From assembly GCA_964383915.1 (NCBI GenBank), contig CAYLJE010000028.1, forward strand, positions 1-23,099: a stretch of DNA of 23,099 bases. Direction: 5' to 3'. The stretch's first letter is position 1. Each line of letters opens with the position of its first letter. A model generated the notes under the pieces. It saw only the letters and a program-made list of their open reading frames with translations. It was not told the DNA's origin and did no database searches. Source of the stretch: DRPN01 sp964383915. Its GTDB lineage: Bacteria > Bacteroidota > Bacteroidia > Bacteroidales > VadinHA17. Made by a program: the position numbers and the translations under genes. This document shows positions 7,220 through 15,894 of this stretch, in pieces.

Positions 7220-10200
7220 TTGCTGAATCTGATAAAGTTAACTAATTTATTCTGCCTTATCAAAAAGATTGTAAAAATAATAATCATTCTGATCCTGTCC
7301 ATGATCGGTCTGGGAGGACTGCTCACCGTGATTCTTCATATACCTGTCATCCAATCAGATATGACAACAAAAATAATATCCCGGCTGGAAAAAGAGATGA
7401 ACACACAGATCAGTTTTTCGAAGGTACGCTTTGGCCTTCTCCGTCCGGTTTATTTTGAAAATTTCCTGATTAATGACCAACAGGGAGATACCCTTATCTT
7501 TGCAAAAAGAATATCCGCCACCCCGGACATTCATTTTACGGCCCTGCGAAATAAAAGCGTTGTATTACGTAGCGTTAATGCCAAGGGCGCCTTTGTCCGA
7601 TTCATTGCACCCCCCGGCCAGGATACTAACTTCAAGTTTCTTTTCCACAGCCATGCTGATTCTATCCATTCCGGTTTCTATTTTGCCATCCGAAAAGCGA
7701 CGCTCTCTGATTCGAGATTCCAATTAAAAATTACCCCTCCGAAGAAAAAATACGGAATGCATTTTACATATATGAACTTGCGTCATATCAATGGAAAAGT
7801 TAGAAATCTGGAAATTTTCGACAGGGTCACAAAACTATCGGCAAGAAATCTCCGCTTTACAGATATCAGCGGATGGCGGGTCAATGATTTCTCTGTAGAT
7901 ATGAAAGCTTCTCCCAACTATTTATGGTTTGACAACATAGAGATCCTTACCCCCTATTCAAAAATACTGGCTAACTATTACCATATGGATTACCATAACA
8001 GATATGATTATAAAGATTTTAACGATAAAATCCACCTCAGCGCTTTGTTCCGGCCTTCATTATTAGGATATCATGACCTGAATTATATCGCACAGGATTC
8101 TCTTTTCATGCGTAATGATATTCACTTTTCCGCAAAAGCAAAAGGGGTTCTGGCCAACTTAAGTATAAAACAATTGATATTTAAGATAAATAAACGAACC
8201 TACCTCAGTGGAGACCTGAGCATGATCGGATTGCCGGATATTAAAACAACATATATTTATTTCAATGTCCGAAAACTGGTAAGCCATGTGGAAGATATCC
8301 AAAACATTTATCGTCCCGGCACAAAACAAAAATTAAATCTACCGGAAAATCTGAAGGAGCTCGGAAACATAAGTTATACGGGAAATTTCACGGGATTCCT
8401 TACTGATTTTGTTTCCTACGGCAAACTTACTACAGATATTGGTTATTTTGAAGATGATATTTCTTTTTCAACAGACAGTACCAAACATATCCTTTTTAAC
8501 GGATTCCTTGGTTCTGTAGGATTCGATCTGGGAAAATTCTCAGGCCAGGAGAAAATCCTGGGAGAGATCACGATGCATGCCTCCATGCATGGAAAAATTT
8601 CTCCCGTGGGGGGAAAATTCAGTTCCAAACTAACGGGCATCATTGACAGCATTGAATTCAACCGTTATATTTATCACAACATCAGTCTGGACGGACATTT
8701 CACAGAAAAAGCATATGATGGGAGTATCCGTATTGACGACCCCAACCTCAAACTGGATTTCTTAGGAATGTTTGATTTTACCAACAGTATGCCGGAATTT
8801 GATTTCTCTCTCAATATACCCAGGGCAGCTTTATTCCCCTTACACCTGTCTCCCAGAGATACATCGTTGATTTATTCAGGTCTGGTTCTGGCAAATTTTA
8901 AAGGAAATAACATCAGAGATTTTAACGGAGAGATAAAATTACTGGACGCCCGGTTAAAAAGAAAAGACAAAAATTTAGACATATATAATGTCAAATTACT
9001 TGCCCAAAACACAGCCGATAAAAGATCATTACAGCTTAAATCACAATATCTTACGGCTTCCCTCGACGGATATTATAATTTTTCAGACATTCAAGCTTCT
9101 TTTAAAAATCTTCTCGCCCGCTATATCCCTTCTGTCCTCAATACACCCCTTCGTGTCCATCCTGATAATAATAATTTTACCTTTTCCGTAAATATCAATA
9201 ACATAGATCCTTTCACCAATTTTTTTGCCCCCGGTTTCAGCATTGCCCAGCACAGCAAATTAACCGGAAGATATGCTCCTGACATCCATCTATTATCATT
9301 ACAGGCTCACACAAACCAATTGATTACCAGGACAATAACGGCTGATTCTTTAGCAATAGGGATTTCTACCAATGATAATCTTGACCTGGAAATTTCCAGC
9401 TCTTCTCTTCAGGTTGCAAACAAGGTGGAAATGGAGAATTTTAGTTCAGATATTGTGGCCAGGAGGGACTCGTTACAAACCTTTGTCTTATGGACAGAAA
9501 AACTTGACACGACACATCACCTGAATGAGCTTCATCTGCTGGCAAATATCTCCAGGAAAGAAAAAACTTCAAAACCACACATCGACCTGTTTGTCGATTC
9601 TTCCAATATCCACATCAATAACAGACCCTGGTTTGTCCGGCAGGGACACATAGGCATCGATACTTCCTCTTTATGGATACATCATTTCGGCCTGATAAGT
9701 ATGGATAAATCTTTCTCGGTATCGGGGAAATTTAGCCACAACCCGTCGGACACTTTACGCACTGTATTCAAAAACCTGGATCTTTCTTCCCTCAATACGA
9801 ACAATGTCCGCGATCTGCAACTGGGAGGAATCCTGAGCGGGGAAATACTATTATCCAATGTATATAAACAACCGGTGTTTCTTTCGGAGATCAATATAAA
9901 AAACTTTTCATTTAATCAGGACAGCCTCGGAGATGCTTTTATTACGTCAACATGGGATACGCTTGGAAAACAGTTATCATTCAAGGTTCATTCTAATTAC
10001 GGGTCCATTCATCCTGTTATAGCTGCAGGTTCTTATTCTCCGTCAAAAAAATCAATGAGAGGAGATATAACCCTTGATAAGTTTAAACTTTTGGCCTTCT
10101 CAACTTTTGTATCTACTGTTTTTTCAGATTTAAACGGTAATGTTTCGGGTAAAATACACATAGAAGGAAAACTCACGAAGCCAAAAATCAACGGAGCATT

Positions 10201-11692
10201 AAATTTTCAGAAAACTTCGCTTACCGTTGATTTCCTGCAGACCCGGTATTCTTTTACAGCACGTGTACCCATAGAAAATAACCGCTTTATCCTAAACAAC
10301 ATTAAAATTTATGATAAACAGGGAAACCATGCCTTAAGCCATGGTTTTTTCTCTGTGGAAAACTTCAAACACCCGGCTATTGATCTTACCCTGGAAACAG
10401 ACAAAATGTTGTTTATTCATACATCTGAAAAAGACAATGATTATTTTTACGGCACTGCATTCGCTTCGGGTGCCGTTGGGATTAAAGGCCCTTTGCAAAA
10501 CATCCGTTTAGATATATCAGCAAAAACAGCCCCGCAAACCGCCATTTTCCTGCCTCTCTACCAGGGAAAAACCATCAATGCTTACCATTACATACACTTC
10601 GTTTCAGGTAAAACCGCCCAGACCAAAATCACCTCCCTGGAAAACAAAAAACTGAAGGTAAAAGGAGTCAACCTGATCCTGAACATTGCGGTGACTCCCG
10701 ATGCCAGGGTTACCTTATTATTTGACCCCAATGCCGGAGGCACATTGGAAGGTAGGGGCCACGGAAACCTGCGCATGGAAATTAAGAAAACGGGAGATTT
10801 TAACCTCCTGGGGGAGTATATCGTCGATGAGGGAAGTTATCAGTTTTCCTTACAGAATATCATCAACAAAAAATTCCGTCTGGAGAGTGGCGGGAAGATA
10901 ACCTGGAATGGCAAGCCACTGGATGCCAATCTGGACCTTTTGGCCACCTATCCGGTAAAAACTTCTTTGTACCCTCTTTTCTATGATGAAAACTATAAAA
11001 AAAGAGTCCCTGTAGAATGTCAGATTCTCCTGAAAGGAAAACTAAACAAACCCAGAATAGGGTTTAATATCGATCTGCCTACTGTAGATGAAGAAACCCG
11101 GTCAAAGGTAAAAAATGCCATCAGCACTGAAGAAGAACTGAGCAAACAGTTTCTTTCTCTGTTGATCCTCAATAGTTTTTATCCTGATCCGGCATACGGG
11201 CAGCCGGGAGATATCGCCTCCGCCGGCGCCCTGGGAGTGACCGCCACAGAAGTATTATCCAATCAGCTTAGCAGTTGGCTTTCACAAATCAGTCGGGATT
11301 TTGATGTGGGATTTTCCTACCATCCGGGGGACGTTGTTTCATCCGACCAGGTAGAAGTAGCCCTCTCAACACAGCTCCTTAACGACCGTGTATCTATATA
11401 CAGTAACCTGGACTTTAGCGGACAAAATAATGCAAATATTCAGCCGGAAAACAATATCGTAGGGGATTTCCGGGTAGAAGTAAAAATCACCAGGAATGGG
11501 AAGTTAAGGGTGAAAGCTTTTACCCGGGCTAACAATAAATACCTGTATGAGACCGCCCCTTATACCAACGGTATCGGTATTTTCTACCGGGAAGAATTCA
11601 CATCATGGGAAGAGTTGGTCCGTCATTACTGGGATAAGCTTTTTGCCCGCAAAGAAGAAAATAATCCTCCTCTTCCTTCCGGTGGAGAGTGA
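7220..11692 (+). CDS. tamB: Translocation/assembly module TamB (DUF490)
   Basis: Very large inner-membrane-anchored periplasmic protein of the TamB/AsmA-like group, about 1490 residues. These proteins form a long beta-taco groove that carries phospholipids, and assist outer-membrane assembly. A basic stretch (KK at 15-16) and one long hydrophobic helix (about 17-42) form the anchor, followed by a repetitive beta-rich body and the C-terminal TamB domain (about 1030-1465, including FNIDLP, the SNQLSSWLSQ region and GFSYHPGD). The start is uncertain. The frame is open from 7196; TTG at 7220 gives a complete anchor, while the first ATG (7301) would cut off the basic residues and half the helix. 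TTG at 7220 leaves only 29 bases to the tsaD ATG and lies in a promoter-like TATTTTTG (7215-7222). TTG or another non-ATG codon near 7268 is therefore possible. No BamA/TamA gene is adjacent in the window. Confidence 0.9.
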   Translation: MLNLIKLTNLFCLIKKIVKIIIILILSMIGLGGLLTVILHIPVIQSDMTTKIISRLEKEMNTQISFSKVRFGLLRPVYFENFLINDQQGDTLIFAKRISATPDIHFTALRNKSVVLRSVNAKGAFVRFIAPPGQDTNFKFLFHSHADSIHSGFYFAIRKATLSDSRFQLKITPPKKKYGMHFTYMNLRHINGKVRNLEIFDRVTKLSARNLRFTDISGWRVNDFSVDMKASPNYLWFDNIEILTPYSKILANYYHMDYHNRYDYKDFNDKIHLSALFRPSLLGYHDLNYIAQDSLFMRNDIHFSAKAKGVLANLSIKQLIFKINKRTYLSGDLSMIGLPDIKTTYIYFNVRKLVSHVEDIQNIYRPGTKQKLNLPENLKELGNISYTGNFTGFLTDFVSYGKLTTDIGYFEDDISFSTDSTKHILFNGFLGSVGFDLGKFSGQEKILGEITMHASMHGKISPVGGKFSSKLTGIIDSIEFNRYIYHNISLDGHFTEKAYDGSIRIDDPNLKLDFLGMFDFTNSMPEFDFSLNIPRAALFPLHLSPRDTSLIYSGLVLANFKGNNIRDFNGEIKLLDARLKRKDKNLDIYNVKLLAQNTADKRSLQLKSQYLTASLDGYYNFSDIQASFKNLLARYIPSVLNTPLRVHPDNNNFTFSVNINNIDPFTNFFAPGFSIAQHSKLTGRYAPDIHLLSLQAHTNQLITRTITADSLAIGISTNDNLDLEISSSSLQVANKVEMENFSSDIVARRDSLQTFVLWTEKLDTTHHLNELHLLANISRKEKTSKPHIDLFVDSSNIHINNRPWFVRQGHIGIDTSSLWIHHFGLISMDKSFSVSGKFSHNPSDTLRTVFKNLDLSSLNTNNVRDLQLGGILSGEILLSNVYKQPVFLSEINIKNFSFNQDSLGDAFITSTWDTLGKQLSFKVHSNYGSIHPVIAAGSYSPSKKSMRGDITLDKFKLLAFSTFVSTVFSDLNGNVSGKIHIEGKLTKPKINGALNFQKTSLTVDFLQTRYSFTARVPIENNRFILNNIKIYDKQGNHALSHGFFSVENFKHPAIDLTLETDKMLFIHTSEKDNDYFYGTAFASGAVGIKGPLQNIRLDISAKTAPQTAIFLPLYQGKTINAYHYIHFVSGKTAQTKITSLENKKLKVKGVNLILNIAVTPDARVTLLFDPNAGGTLEGRGHGNLRMEIKKTGDFNLLGEYIVDEGSYQFSLQNIINKKFRLESGGKITWNGKPLDANLDLLATYPVKTSLYPLFYDENYKKRVPVECQILLKGKLNKPRIGFNIDLPTVDEETRSKVKNAISTEEELSKQFLSLLILNSFYPDPAYGQPGDIASAGALGVTATEVLSNQLSSWLSQISRDFDVGFSYHPGDVVSSDQVEVALSTQLLNDRVSIYSNLDFSGQNNANIQPENNIVGDFRVEVKITRNGKLRVKAFTRANNKYLYETAPYTNGIGIFYREEFTSWEELVRHYWDKLFARKEENNPPLPSGGE
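7233..7264 (-). promoter_or_regulatory. Bacteroidota-type promoter for tsaD
   Basis: On the minus strand TTTG (7264-7261), 20 bases, then TAACTTTA (7240-7233), one mismatch from the TTTG-N20-TAnnTTTG form. Predicted transcription start is near 7226, giving a leader of about 36 bases to the tsaD ATG. It lies inside the first codons of tamB as called, so either the promoter is intragenic or tamB starts later. Confidence 0.4.
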
Positions 11693-11760
11693 GACAGAGT
11701 CCACGAGACAAGGAAACGATGGGCTTCTTCAGGGTGGTGAAGCATAATATATTTTTTTTA

Positions 11761-11792
11761 TTTGGAAAACTTAAATCAACAGACTATTTTCG
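11761..11792 (+). promoter_or_regulatory. Bacteroidota-type promoter for nhaD
   Basis: TTTG at 11761-11764, a 20-base spacer, then TATTTTCG at 11785-11792 (one mismatch from TAnnTTTG). It sits in the 155-base gap between tamB and nhaD and would give a leader of about 50 bases. It suggests nhaD is transcribed independently of tamB, after which no clear terminator is seen. Confidence 0.4.
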
Positions 11793-11847
11793 CAACGTTT
11801 TTTACGTTCCTTTTTATTTAATCCTCTAAACAATAAATTCTACGATT

Positions 11848-13254
11848 ATGTTTATGGCAATGGTAGTGGTGTTTATTCTGGGCTATACAGCTATAGCTCT
11901 TGAGCACCCGCTTAAAACCGACAAAGCTGCATCCGCTCTGCTGATGAGTGTCTTGCTGTGGCTAATATATATAATTGGAGCGCCTGAGATACTTCCCGGA
12001 AATCATTTCTTTCAGCAATTTCTCGCTAAAAACCCCGAAATCAGCGATCTCTCACAACATAAGCAATTTCTTAAGTTTATTGTAGATTCAGAAATCATCC
12101 ACCATCTGGGGGAAATCTCAGAAATTCTCTTTTTCCTGTGGGGGGCCATGACCATTGTAGAAACCATAGATTCACACGATGGATTCCGGATCATTACCGA
12201 CAAAATTGTCACCACCGATAAAGTAAAGTTGCTGTGGATTCTTTCTTTCATTACTTTCTTTATGTCTGCAGCCCTGGATAATCTTACCACCACCATTGTG
12301 ATGGTTGCCCTGCTGAATAAACTTATTAAGGAAAAAAAGGACCGCTGGTTTTTTGCCAGTATGATCGTCATCGCTGCCAATGCGGGCGGAGCCTGGTCTC
12401 CCATTGGTGATGTTACCACCATCATGCTATGGATTGGCGGACAGATCACAGCCTGGGGCATTATCAAGGGTATCTTCCTGGCCAGCCTGGTCAATATGCT
12501 GATTCCGCTTATTATTGTATCTTTCTTCGAAAAAGGGCATTTCGAACCTCCAAAAGAAGTTTTGGACCATCCCAACACCGCCACCAGCCGGTTTGAACGT
12601 AATCTGTTGTTTTTCCTTGGTATTGGAGCCCTGTTATCAGTACCTGTCTTTAAAACATTCTCTCACCTGCCTCCTTATATGGGCATGTTACTTGGGTTGT
12701 CTATCCTCTGGATTATCACTGATCTGATGCACCGCAAAGACAATCCTGAAAAGAAGAGACAATGTAAGATTACTGCCGTGCTGAGGAAAATAGATACCCC
12801 GACCATTTTTTTCTTTCTGGGGATATTAAGCGCTGTAGCTGCCCTGCAATCCGCCGGACATCTGCACTTAATGGCACTGTTCCTGGATAAGAAATTACAT
12901 AATATTTATTTTATCGACATGGCAATCGGGCTTCTTTCTGCTATCGTTGATAATGTACCATTAACAGCCGGGGGGATGGGCATGTATCCTATTCCCGAAC
13001 CCTATATGCTGCAGATGATTACCGATCCTGCCCAACTTGAGTGGGCCAGGAACTTTGTGCAGGACGGCCTGTTCTGGGAATTCCTGGCTTATACTGCCGG
13101 AACAGGAGGAAGCATCCTGATCATAGGATCTGCTGCGGGGGTAGCAGCCATGGGCCTTGAAAAGATTGACTTTATCTGGTATCTCAAACGCATAAGTCTG
13201 CTCGCCCTTTCCGGATTCCTGGGCGGTTCACTCGTTTATTACCTGATCAAATAA
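11848..13254 (+). CDS. nhaD: Na+/H+ antiporter NhaD
   Basis: Polytopic inner-membrane sodium/proton antiporter of the NhaD type (ion transporter superfamily), 468 residues and about 12 helices. It expels Na+ (and often Li+) in exchange for protons and helps keep internal pH and sodium low. Family landmarks are ALEHPLKTDKAA (17-28), EILFFLWGAMTIVE (92-105), AALDNLTTTIVM (141-152) with the conserved D144, and NAGGAWSPIGDVTT (178-191), plus the matching C-terminal half with IVDNVPLTAGGMGM and GTGGSILIIGSAAGVAAMG. The ATG is preceded by an A/T-rich leader with no strong Shine-Dalgarno, which is common in this phylum. It has its own promoter-like sequence and is closed by a strong terminator, so it is probably monocistronic. 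No neighbouring gene suggests a specialised role. Confidence 0.94.
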   Translation: MFMAMVVVFILGYTAIALEHPLKTDKAASALLMSVLLWLIYIIGAPEILPGNHFFQQFLAKNPEISDLSQHKQFLKFIVDSEIIHHLGEISEILFFLWGAMTIVETIDSHDGFRIITDKIVTTDKVKLLWILSFITFFMSAALDNLTTTIVMVALLNKLIKEKKDRWFFASMIVIAANAGGAWSPIGDVTTIMLWIGGQITAWGIIKGIFLASLVNMLIPLIIVSFFEKGHFEPPKEVLDHPNTATSRFERNLLFFLGIGALLSVPVFKTFSHLPPYMGMLLGLSILWIITDLMHRKDNPEKKRQCKITAVLRKIDTPTIFFFLGILSAVAALQSAGHLHLMALFLDKKLHNIYFIDMAIGLLSAIVDNVPLTAGGMGMYPIPEPYMLQMITDPAQLEWARNFVQDGLFWEFLAYTAGTGGSILIIGSAAGVAAMGLEKIDFIWYLKRISLLALSGFLGGSLVYYLIK

Positions 13255-13281
13255 TCCATATCAAATAACCAAGATACATAT

Positions 13282-13319
13282 CGAGATATAATATTCCCTG
13301 TTATATCTCGTTTTTTTTT
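13282..13319 (+). terminator. Rho-independent terminator after nhaD
   Basis: Perfect 10-base stem CGAGATATAA (13282-13291) with TTATATCTCG (13301-13310), a 9-base loop, followed by nine T residues. It ends the nhaD transcript and separates it from exbB. Confidence 0.9.
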
Positions 13320-13345
13320 ATAATTTCGTAAAAAAAGAAAAGCTT

Positions 13346-14041
13346 ATGAACCTGATGATGTTTCTCGTACAAATCTCAGTAGCAGACACCACCGCACAGA
13401 AAGCCGGAGAGATGACCATGTCCTACTGGGACCTGGCCATGAAAGGAGGCTGGGTTAACCTGATTATATTCCTTCTTTCCCTGATTGCAATCTATATTTT
13501 CTTTGACCGTTATTTTGTCATCAGAAAAGCTTCCCACGAAGATGATTCCCTGATGAACCGCATCAGGGATTATATTCATGACGGGAAAGTAGAATCTGCG
13601 CTGGCCTTATGTGAATCAAGTAACCACCCGGTTGCCAGGATGCTTGAAAAGGGGATCCGCATGATCGGTCGTCCGATACAGGATGTCCATGCGGCTATAG
13701 AAAATGCAGGACGTCTCGAAGTTTATAATCTGGAAAAAGGCCTCCCCGTCTTGGCAACCGTAGCCGGAGGAGCTCCCATGCTGGGGTTTCTGGGAACGGT
13801 CATTGGTATGATCATGGCTTTCTATGCTATGGCCAACGCCGGAAATAATGTGGACATCACCACCTTGTCTAACGGCATCTACACAGCTCTGGTAACGACT
13901 GTCGCCGGTCTGATCGTAGGAATTATTGCTTATTTTGCCTACAATATCCTGGTAGCACGCATTGAAAAAGTAGTGTTTATCCTTGAAGCCCGCACCTCAG
14001 AATTTATGGATATTCTGAATGAACCCGTTGATGAAGCTTAG
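13346..14041 (+). CDS. exbB: ExbB/TolQ/MotA-family proton channel subunit
   Basis: Inner-membrane subunit of the ExbB-ExbD proton channel that powers TonB-dependent outer-membrane transport; 231 residues. Three membrane segments are visible at about 37-55, 135-160 and 177-200, with a cytoplasmic loop (61-130) rich in charged residues. The second segment carries VAGGAPMLGFLGTVIGM (139-155), and the third TTLSNGIYTALVTTVAGLIVG (172-192), the conserved pore-lining part of the MotA/TolQ/ExbB family. It is the first gene of a tight unit exbB-exbD-tonB-ggt remnant-murB; the gap to exbD is 26 bases. A weak -7-like TAATTTCG (13321-13328) lies between the nhaD terminator and the ATG. The neighbouring TonB-like protein favours ExbB over TolQ. 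Confidence 0.92.
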   Translation: MNLMMFLVQISVADTTAQKAGEMTMSYWDLAMKGGWVNLIIFLLSLIAIYIFFDRYFVIRKASHEDDSLMNRIRDYIHDGKVESALALCESSNHPVARMLEKGIRMIGRPIQDVHAAIENAGRLEVYNLEKGLPVLATVAGGAPMLGFLGTVIGMIMAFYAMANAGNNVDITTLSNGIYTALVTTVAGLIVGIIAYFAYNILVARIEKVVFILEARTSEFMDILNEPVDEA

Positions 14042-14067
14042 ATTTATCTCTTTACACAACCCTGACT

Positions 14068-14460
14068 ATGGCCATACAGACAAAAAATAAAATCAGTCCC
14101 TCGTTCAGCATGTCAGGAATGACAGACATCATTTTCCTGCTGTTGATCTTTTTTATGATCTCGTCCACCTTGATTAGCCCGACCGCTCTAAAACTATTAC
14201 TGCCAAAGAGTGCCAACCAAACCTCTGCCAAGCCTTTCACCACAGTCTCTATCACCAAGGACCTGAAATACTATGTGGAAGACAAACCGGTACAATTCAA
14301 TGATTTGGAAAAGGTTTTGCGGCAGAAAATAGGGAACAACAAGGATATTTATGTTGCGCTGCATGTGGACAGAACCATCCCTGTCCAGTATGTGGTAGAT
14401 GTCATGAATATTGCCAAACGAAACGGATATAAACTTGTACTGGCTACCACTGCCAGATGA
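14068..14460 (+). CDS. exbD: ExbD/TolR-family biopolymer transport protein
   Basis: Partner of ExbB in the proton-driven motor; 130 residues with a short cytoplasmic N terminus, a single membrane helix at about 20-38 and a periplasmic C-terminal domain. The proton-carrying aspartate of the family is D20 at the start of the helix (MTDIIFLLLIFFMISST). The periplasmic part ends in an ExbD/TolR fold segment (IYVALHVDRTIPVQYVVDVM). Its TGA stop overlaps the ATG of tonB (ATGA at 14457-14460), which indicates translational coupling. Only one exbD is present, whereas many Bacteroidota clusters have two. Confidence 0.92.
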   Translation: MAIQTKNKISPSFSMSGMTDIIFLLLIFFMISSTLISPTALKLLLPKSANQTSAKPFTTVSITKDLKYYVEDKPVQFNDLEKVLRQKIGNNKDIYVALHVDRTIPVQYVVDVMNIAKRNGYKLVLATTAR

Positions 14461-15341
14461 TGATGACCAACCGGAACAAACATACCAGAGGAATCATTGC
14501 CACAGTTATTTTTCATGGTACGGTCATTATTTTATTAATTTCTTTCGGCTTTCATACCCCTCTTCCTCTTCCCAGGGAAGAAGCCATCCTGATCAATTTC
14601 GGGACAAATAATACAGGAACGGGTCTCCTCGAACCGGCGCCTGCTCCCCCTGCCAGCATGCCTGAACCCATTAAGAAACAAACCGGGGGGAAAATCAAAA
14701 CCACAAAAGAAAAAATATTAACCCAAAATACAGAAGAAGCGCCGGCCGTAGAATCAGGAAAAGAAACAAAACCAAAAAAACCAACGGAAGAAGAACTGCG
14801 TAAACAAAAGAAGGCCGACCAGGTGAAAAAAAAACAACAGAAAGAACTGGAACAAAAACGCCAGGCAGAGATAGAAAAAAAGCGCAAAGAGGAAGAACAA
14901 CGAAAGATCAGGGAAATTAACCAGCGTACTAAAAATGCATTTTCCAATGCGCAGGGAACAGCCAATACAAAATCGGAAGGAGAAACAGGCAAACAAGGAA
15001 GCCAGGGACAACCGGAAGGTTCCCCGCAGACAGGAGCTCATACAGGCACCCCCGGCATCGGTAATGGAGGCATCTCTTATAGCCTCGCCGGCAGGATTCC
15101 TCAGAAACTGCCTAAACCTGAATATAATTATCAGGTCGCCGGCATCGTGGTAGTAGAAGTCACCGTGGATCGAAACGGAAATGTTACCAAAGCCAATCCG
15201 GGAGTACAAGGATCTACCACCCTGGATGATTACCTGCTCAGGGTAGCCAAAAAAGCAGCCCTGGATTCCAAATTCGAAAGGAAACCCAATGCCCCTGCTT
15301 ACCAAAAAGGAACCATTACCTATAAATTTATACTTCAATAA
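14457..15341 (+). CDS. tonB: TonB-family energy transducer with TolA-like charged linker
   Basis: Periplasm-spanning transducer of 294 residues that passes ExbBD energy to outer-membrane receptors. It has an N-terminal membrane anchor (about 12-31), a Pro-rich piece (58-72), and then a long Lys/Glu/Gln-rich helical region (about 100-158), much like TolA. A Gly/Gln/Ser-rich flexible stretch follows (160-205), then a C-terminal TonB domain (about 210-294) with VVVEVTVDRNGNVTKA and ending ITYKFILQ. The start is an ATG triplet run overlapping the exbD stop. The domain order also resembles TolA, but the C-terminal domain reads as TonB family and no tolB or pal gene is nearby. No TonB-dependent receptor is in the window, so the receptor partners are unknown. 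Confidence 0.88.
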   Translation: MMMTNRNKHTRGIIATVIFHGTVIILLISFGFHTPLPLPREEAILINFGTNNTGTGLLEPAPAPPASMPEPIKKQTGGKIKTTKEKILTQNTEEAPAVESGKETKPKKPTEEELRKQKKADQVKKKQQKELEQKRQAEIEKKRKEEEQRKIREINQRTKNAFSNAQGTANTKSEGETGKQGSQGQPEGSPQTGAHTGTPGIGNGGISYSLAGRIPQKLPKPEYNYQVAGIVVVEVTVDRNGNVTKANPGVQGSTTLDDYLLRVAKKAALDSKFERKPNAPAYQKGTITYKFILQ

Positions 15342-15354
15342 ATACAAAAGACTT

Positions 15355-15894
15355 ATGCACAAATTCATATTTATCATTACCGGCGTATTGATACTTTCCC
15401 ATATATCATCCGGCCAGGACCGTATTACCGGCAGAACATTTGCTACCCGTTCGGAGGTACTTGCCCGCCACGGAATGGCATGCACCAGTCAACCCCTGGC
15501 AACGCAGGCAGCCCTGGACATTCTGAAACAGGGAGGCACAGCCATCGATGCTGCTATTGCCGCCGATGCTTTGCTGGGGCTTGTAGAACCTACAGGCAGT
15601 GGCATGGGAGGAGACCTTTTTGCCATCGTATGGGATGCCAAAACACAAAAATTATATGGGCTTAATGGTTCCGGCCGTTCTCCCAGGTCACTAACACTTG
15701 ATTACTTCCATAAAAAAGGATATGATATCGCTTCCATGGGCTTCGGGAGTTCCGATTACATTCATTACTTTGTCGAAGCCAAGAAGCTGGCATTCGCTGA
15801 CCGTGCCAAATTTTATGCAGATCCGGATTTTAATAAAATCCTGATACTAATAAATTATTCTCAGGCTATTATTTTACCTGTTGTTTGGGTCTGA
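15355..15894 (+). pseudogene. ggt: Gamma-glutamyltranspeptidase remnant (internal deletion, truncated)
   Basis: Relic of a periplasmic gamma-glutamyltranspeptidase, normally about 560-580 residues; only 179 codons remain. A signal peptide is still visible (MHKFIFIITGVLILSHISSG, residues 1-20), followed by the genuine N-terminal part of the large subunit (QPLATQAALDILKQGGTAIDAAIAA..., GSGMGGDLF, up to LTLDYFHKKGYD at 124). The next residues, IASMGFGSSDYIHYFVEAKKLAFADR (125-150), belong much further along the normal protein, so roughly 200 residues are missing in frame. After DPDFNK (156-161) the similarity stops, and an unrelated tail of 18 residues runs to the TGA. The self-processing threonine and the whole small subunit are absent, so the product cannot be an active enzyme. 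The gene starts 13 bases after tonB and its stop overlaps the murB ATG. An open frame begins earlier at 15289 but that part overlaps tonB. Confidence 0.85.

Noticed and set aside
7215..7222. TATTTTTG as a tamB promoter
   Set aside because: It matches the -7 form but has no TTTG at the proper distance, and it covers the only plausible upstream start codon of tamB.
12012..12584. 190-codon open frame antisense to nhaD
   Set aside because: Shadow of nhaD with no motif of its own.
14754..15485. 243-codon open frame antisense to tonB
   Set aside because: Phe/Leu-rich shadow created by the Lys/Glu-rich codons of tonB on the other strand.
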